Positions 61,730-64,000 of a stretch of 64,000 bases of DNA are shown one piece after another. Position 1 is the stretch's first letter. Every line of letters begins with the position of its first letter. The notes beneath the pieces are model-generated. The model ran no database searches and had not been told where the DNA came from. It saw only the letters and a program-made list of their open reading frames with translations. This DNA comes from Mycolicibacterium arenosum. Its GTDB lineage: Bacteria > Actinomycetota > Actinomycetes > Mycobacteriales > Mycobacteriaceae. The translations under genes were made by a program, and so were the position numbers. Where the stretch lies: NCBI RefSeq assembly GCF_024320865.1, contig NZ_JANDBD010000008.1, positions 301,730 through 365,729 of the forward strand, written 5' to 3'.

Positions 61730-63109
61730 ATGACCACCCCTGACGGCGACACGCCACGTCCAGCAGCTTCCGACGACGCCAGGCCCAACCGCGGTCGCCG
61801 TGGGTTGCTGGTCGTGTCCGCCGCCGCCGCGGCAGGTGCGGGTGTCGCCGCAGCCGCCACCGCACTCCCGAAGTCACGCCCTGTCGAGATTCAGGTGAGT
61901 GCGCGCAGTGTGCAGCCGGACCTGTCGACGGCAGCATCCGCGCAGGCCAACACCGACGTGCTCAACACGTCGATTTCGGAGTCCGCCACCGCGGGCGCCG
62001 ACGTCGTGCTGCCCGGCGGCGAGTTCGGCTTCCTCGGTATGACGCTGCCCAGCGGCGGCGGTGTTGCGATCCGCGGCGCCGGGCGGGGTGTCACGGTGCT
62101 GCGCAACGAGGGCGCGAACGCCTCGATCACCGCTCACGGCGAGCCGGGAGGCAGCAGCTGGATGGCCGACTGGTCGGTGTCCGGCGTGACGCTGGCCGGT
62201 GCCGATCGCCGGAAGGGCACGGTCGGGTTGAGCGTGACACTCGCTCACCGCTTCACCGTCAGCGACGTCACGGTCATCGGTCACGACATCGGCATCCGGC
62301 ACGAGTCGGCGTGGGATGGCGGATACGAGGACATCAGCGTCACCGAGTCCACGACGGGATGGCTGTTCCCCCGCACCGACTACGCCCCCTCGGCACCGCT
62401 GGGGCTGCGCAACTGCAGCGCCGTGGGATGCGAGACCGGCGCGGTCATCGAGAACGCCGTCGAGGCGCTCGAATGGGTCGGCGGCGACTTCTCGATCTGC
62501 GGCCGGGGGCTGCTGCTGTCCGGCAACGACACGCGATCGATCTCGTTGCACGGCCTGAACTTCGAGCGCATCCGCGGTGAGGACGTGGTGATCGGCGACG
62601 GTGACACCGGGCCGGCGGCGATCGGCTTTCACGGCTGCCGCTTCCTGCGCGTCACCAAGGGTCCGGTGTCGGTTCGATTCCTGCGCGGCGATTCGGTCAC
62701 GTTCACCGGATCGCGCTGGACGACCTACGGGACGGCGATCGAGCAGTCCGCGGATTCGGGCACGCTGATCGTCAACAGCAGCGCCGGTTACGACGTCGAC
62801 CGCTTCATCGACACCGACGGTCGGGTGCAACCGCAGGGCGTACTGAACGCGAGCAGAGGCTCGTCCACGCTGCTGTTGGCACTCGACACCCCGTCGATAC
62901 TCCCCGCCGTGATCGGTACCGAGGGTGTCGCGACCAAGGTGCTCTCGGGTGCCGGAAAACGGACGGCGGTCGACGCGGATTTCGCCGTACCACCGGTGGT
63001 GGGAACAACGGCCGTCGTACGCGACACCACTGACGGCTCGGTCCGTCATGCGATCCGCGGTGTCACGGGATGGTTCGTCTCGGCGCCGTACGCCGCGCCA
63101 GGTGGTTAG
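61730..63109 (+). CDS. Tat-exported right-handed beta-helix (pectate-lyase-like) protein
   Basis: A 459-residue protein. ATG 61730 (MTTPDGDTPRP) puts a twin-arginine motif RGRRGLLV at about residue 23, followed by an alanine-rich hydrophobic stretch, as in Tat signals. The body shows repeating short strands rich in Gly, Asn and Val (GLRNCSAVG, SISLHGLNFERI, FHGCRFLRV), the pattern of parallel beta-helix proteins such as phage tail spikes and polysaccharide lyases. It could bind or cleave a surface polysaccharide. An ATG-like start eight codons earlier is less likely. Confidence 0.72.
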   Translation: MTTPDGDTPRPAASDDARPNRGRRGLLVVSAAAAAGAGVAAAATALPKSRPVEIQVSARSVQPDLSTAASAQANTDVLNTSISESATAGADVVLPGGEFGFLGMTLPSGGGVAIRGAGRGVTVLRNEGANASITAHGEPGGSSWMADWSVSGVTLAGADRRKGTVGLSVTLAHRFTVSDVTVIGHDIGIRHESAWDGGYEDISVTESTTGWLFPRTDYAPSAPLGLRNCSAVGCETGAVIENAVEALEWVGGDFSICGRGLLLSGNDTRSISLHGLNFERIRGEDVVIGDGDTGPAAIGFHGCRFLRVTKGPVSVRFLRGDSVTFTGSRWTTYGTAIEQSADSGTLIVNSSAGYDVDRFIDTDGRVQPQGVLNASRGSSTLLLALDTPSILPAVIGTEGVATKVLSGAGKRTAVDADFAVPPVVGTTAVVRDTTDGSVRHAIRGVTGWFVSAPYAAPGG

Positions 63110-63130
63110 CCGCCAACCGAGCACTGAGAG

Positions 63131-63868
63131 CTACACCGCGGTGCGGCCACCGTCCGCAGGCAGGATCGCACCGTTGATGAAGCTCGCCTCGTCGCTCGCG
63201 AGATAGGCGATGGTGCGGGCGATTTCGAACGGCTGGGCGAGTCGCCGCACGGGAACGCGGCCCCGCACTGCGCTGAGGTCCTCCACGTCCAGGGCGTCAA
63301 CGGTCAGCGTCGGCCCCGGCGCCACCGCGTTGACCCGCACGCCGCACGGCCCGTATTCGGCTGCCCAGCAACGGGTTAGGTGATTCAGCGCGGCCTTGCT
63401 GGACGCGTACACCGCTGACTGCGCCGTGCCCCGTGACGCCACCGTGGTCGTGACGTTCACGATGACCCCGCGCCCGCGCTCCGCCATCGGCGGCGCCAGC
63501 TCACCTACCAGGTAGTACGGCGACTTGACGTTGACGGCGAAGCCCGCGTCGAACTCGTCCTCCGGGACGGTCGCGCTCGGTCCGAACGACGCGATGGCCG
63601 CGTTGTTGACCAGGATGTCGACGTGGCCCGCGACTACGAGTGCGTAGTTGGCCAGCGTCGCGCACTGGTCGGCGGTGCCCAGCACGGCGGCGATGAATTC
63701 CGCTGTCCCACCGGCGGTTCGAATCGTATCCACCACGGCCATCCCGCGGCGCGCGTCGCGACCGGTGACCAGGACGTGCGCGCCGCGCTCGGCGAGAAGC
63801 ATCGCCGTGGCCGCGCCGATCCCCCGTGTCGAACCGGTGACCAGGGCGACGTCGCCCGTGAAGGTCAT
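63131..63868 (-). CDS. Short-chain dehydrogenase/reductase
   Basis: A 245-residue SDR with the cofactor loop TGSTRGIG (11-18), the NNAA motif in DILVNNAAIAS and the YASSK active site. The end FINGAILPADGGRTAV is typical. It starts nine bases after the thiolase stop, so the two are probably co-transcribed and act in acyl-CoA or ketoacyl metabolism, perhaps as a 3-hydroxyacyl-CoA dehydrogenase. Confidence 0.9.
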   Translation of the reverse strand: MTFTGDVALVTGSTRGIGAATAMLLAERGAHVLVTGRDARRGMAVVDTIRTAGGTAEFIAAVLGTADQCATLANYALVVAGHVDILVNNAAIASFGPSATVPEDEFDAGFAVNVKSPYYLVGELAPPMAERGRGVIVNVTTTVASRGTAQSAVYASSKAALNHLTRCWAAEYGPCGVRVNAVAPGPTLTVDALDVEDLSAVRGRVPVRRLAQPFEIARTIAYLASDEASFINGAILPADGGRTAV

Positions 63869-63877
63869 GCCGCGGTC

Positions 63878-64000
63878 TCAGGGCCTGCGCAGGATGAGGG
63901 CGTCGCCCTGTCCGCCGGCGCCGCACAGCGCGGCCACCGCGTAGCCCGAGCCCCGGCGCGCCAACTCCAACGCCGCGTGCAGCGTGATCCGCGCACCCGA
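63878..64000 (-). CDS. Acetyl-CoA acetyltransferase (thiolase), C-terminal part
   Basis: Forty codons of a gene that continues past the right edge. SGARITLHAALELARRGSG and the active-site CGAGGQGDALIL match the end of thiolases, in which the Cys of this motif acts as general base. It lies upstream of the SDR on the same strand. Degradative or biosynthetic type cannot be decided from this part. Confidence 0.9.
   Translation of the reverse strand, partial: SGARITLHAALELARRGSGYAVAALCGAGGQGDALILRRP

Noticed and set aside
1..64000. tRNA, rRNA, insertion sequences, prophage or integration sites
   Set aside because: No cloverleaf-like segments, transposase or integrase products, terminal repeats or strong composition breaks were seen.

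Overview
The window looks like chromosomal DNA from a mycobacterium, probably an environmental, fast-growing type (Mycolicibacterium-like). The evidence is uniformly high GC, GTG and TTG starts, an antigen 85 mycolyltransferase, an LCP cell-wall ligase, a fatty acyl-AMP ligase resembling mycobactin MbtM, five F420-type or LLM-type oxidoreductases, and a 14-gene nuo operon preceded by a small receiver protein as in M. tuberculosis (Rv3143 upstream of nuoA). I saw no tRNA, rRNA, insertion sequence, prophage or CRISPR array. No gap between genes exceeds 300 bases; the largest (1362-1635, about 270 bases) is described as a feature.

Layout. 1-1361: tail of an AcuI/YhdH-type reductase facing an antigen 85 gene across a strong hairpin. 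1636-11445: a same-strand catabolic block with a TetR regulator, a flavin monooxygenase-type enzyme, a deazaflavin reductase, a homogentisate dioxygenase-like enzyme, an alpha/beta hydrolase, a class III CoA-transferase, an HMG-CoA lyase-type enzyme, a second TetR, and a triad of acyl-CoA dehydrogenase, APH-type kinase and DUF6285 protein. The triad recalls the LvaC/LvaA/LvaB system for 4-hydroxyacyl-CoA breakdown. 11450-13426: a methyltransferase under an apparent MerR-type promoter, an NTF2-like protein, a YceI protein and a receiver-like protein. 13531-29023: the nuoABCDEFGHIJKLMN operon for proton-pumping NADH dehydrogenase, with a CRP-like box at its promoter and a nuoK that seems to start with ATT. 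29033-36191: enoyl-CoA hydratase, a frameshifted PIG-L deacetylase, TetR, kinase-like and hydroxyneurosporene-synthase-like genes, an AraC regulator and a PhoD-like phosphatase. 36188-46490: mostly redox and hydrolase genes (Baeyer-Villiger monooxygenase, LLM enzyme, amine oxidase, FAD monooxygenase, alcohol dehydrogenase, quinone reductase, CocE hydrolase). 46538-52791: a frameshifted MbtM-like ligase, an MFS exporter with a LysR regulator, a small secreted protein, TetR, an LLM enzyme and an SRPBCC protein.

52792-55162 is the most unusual part. A three-gene minus-strand operon encodes an 82-residue peptide made of a 13-residue leader and exactly three 23-residue repeats, then a JmjC/ribosomal-oxygenase-type hydroxylase 8 bases downstream, then a thioredoxin-like [2Fe-2S] (sucrase/ferredoxin-like) protein overlapping the hydroxylase gene. 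I propose a peptide-hydroxylation system, possibly a ribosomally made and modified peptide.

55300-64000: dehalogenase-like hydrolase, transglutaminase-like protease, two LLM enzymes, LCP ligase, metallo-beta-lactamase-fold enzyme, a Tat-exported beta-helix protein, an SDR and the end of a thiolase. Genes are packed tightly: many same-strand neighbours overlap by 4 bases (ATGA or GTGA), and nearly all converging gene pairs abut or overlap with no room for a terminator.
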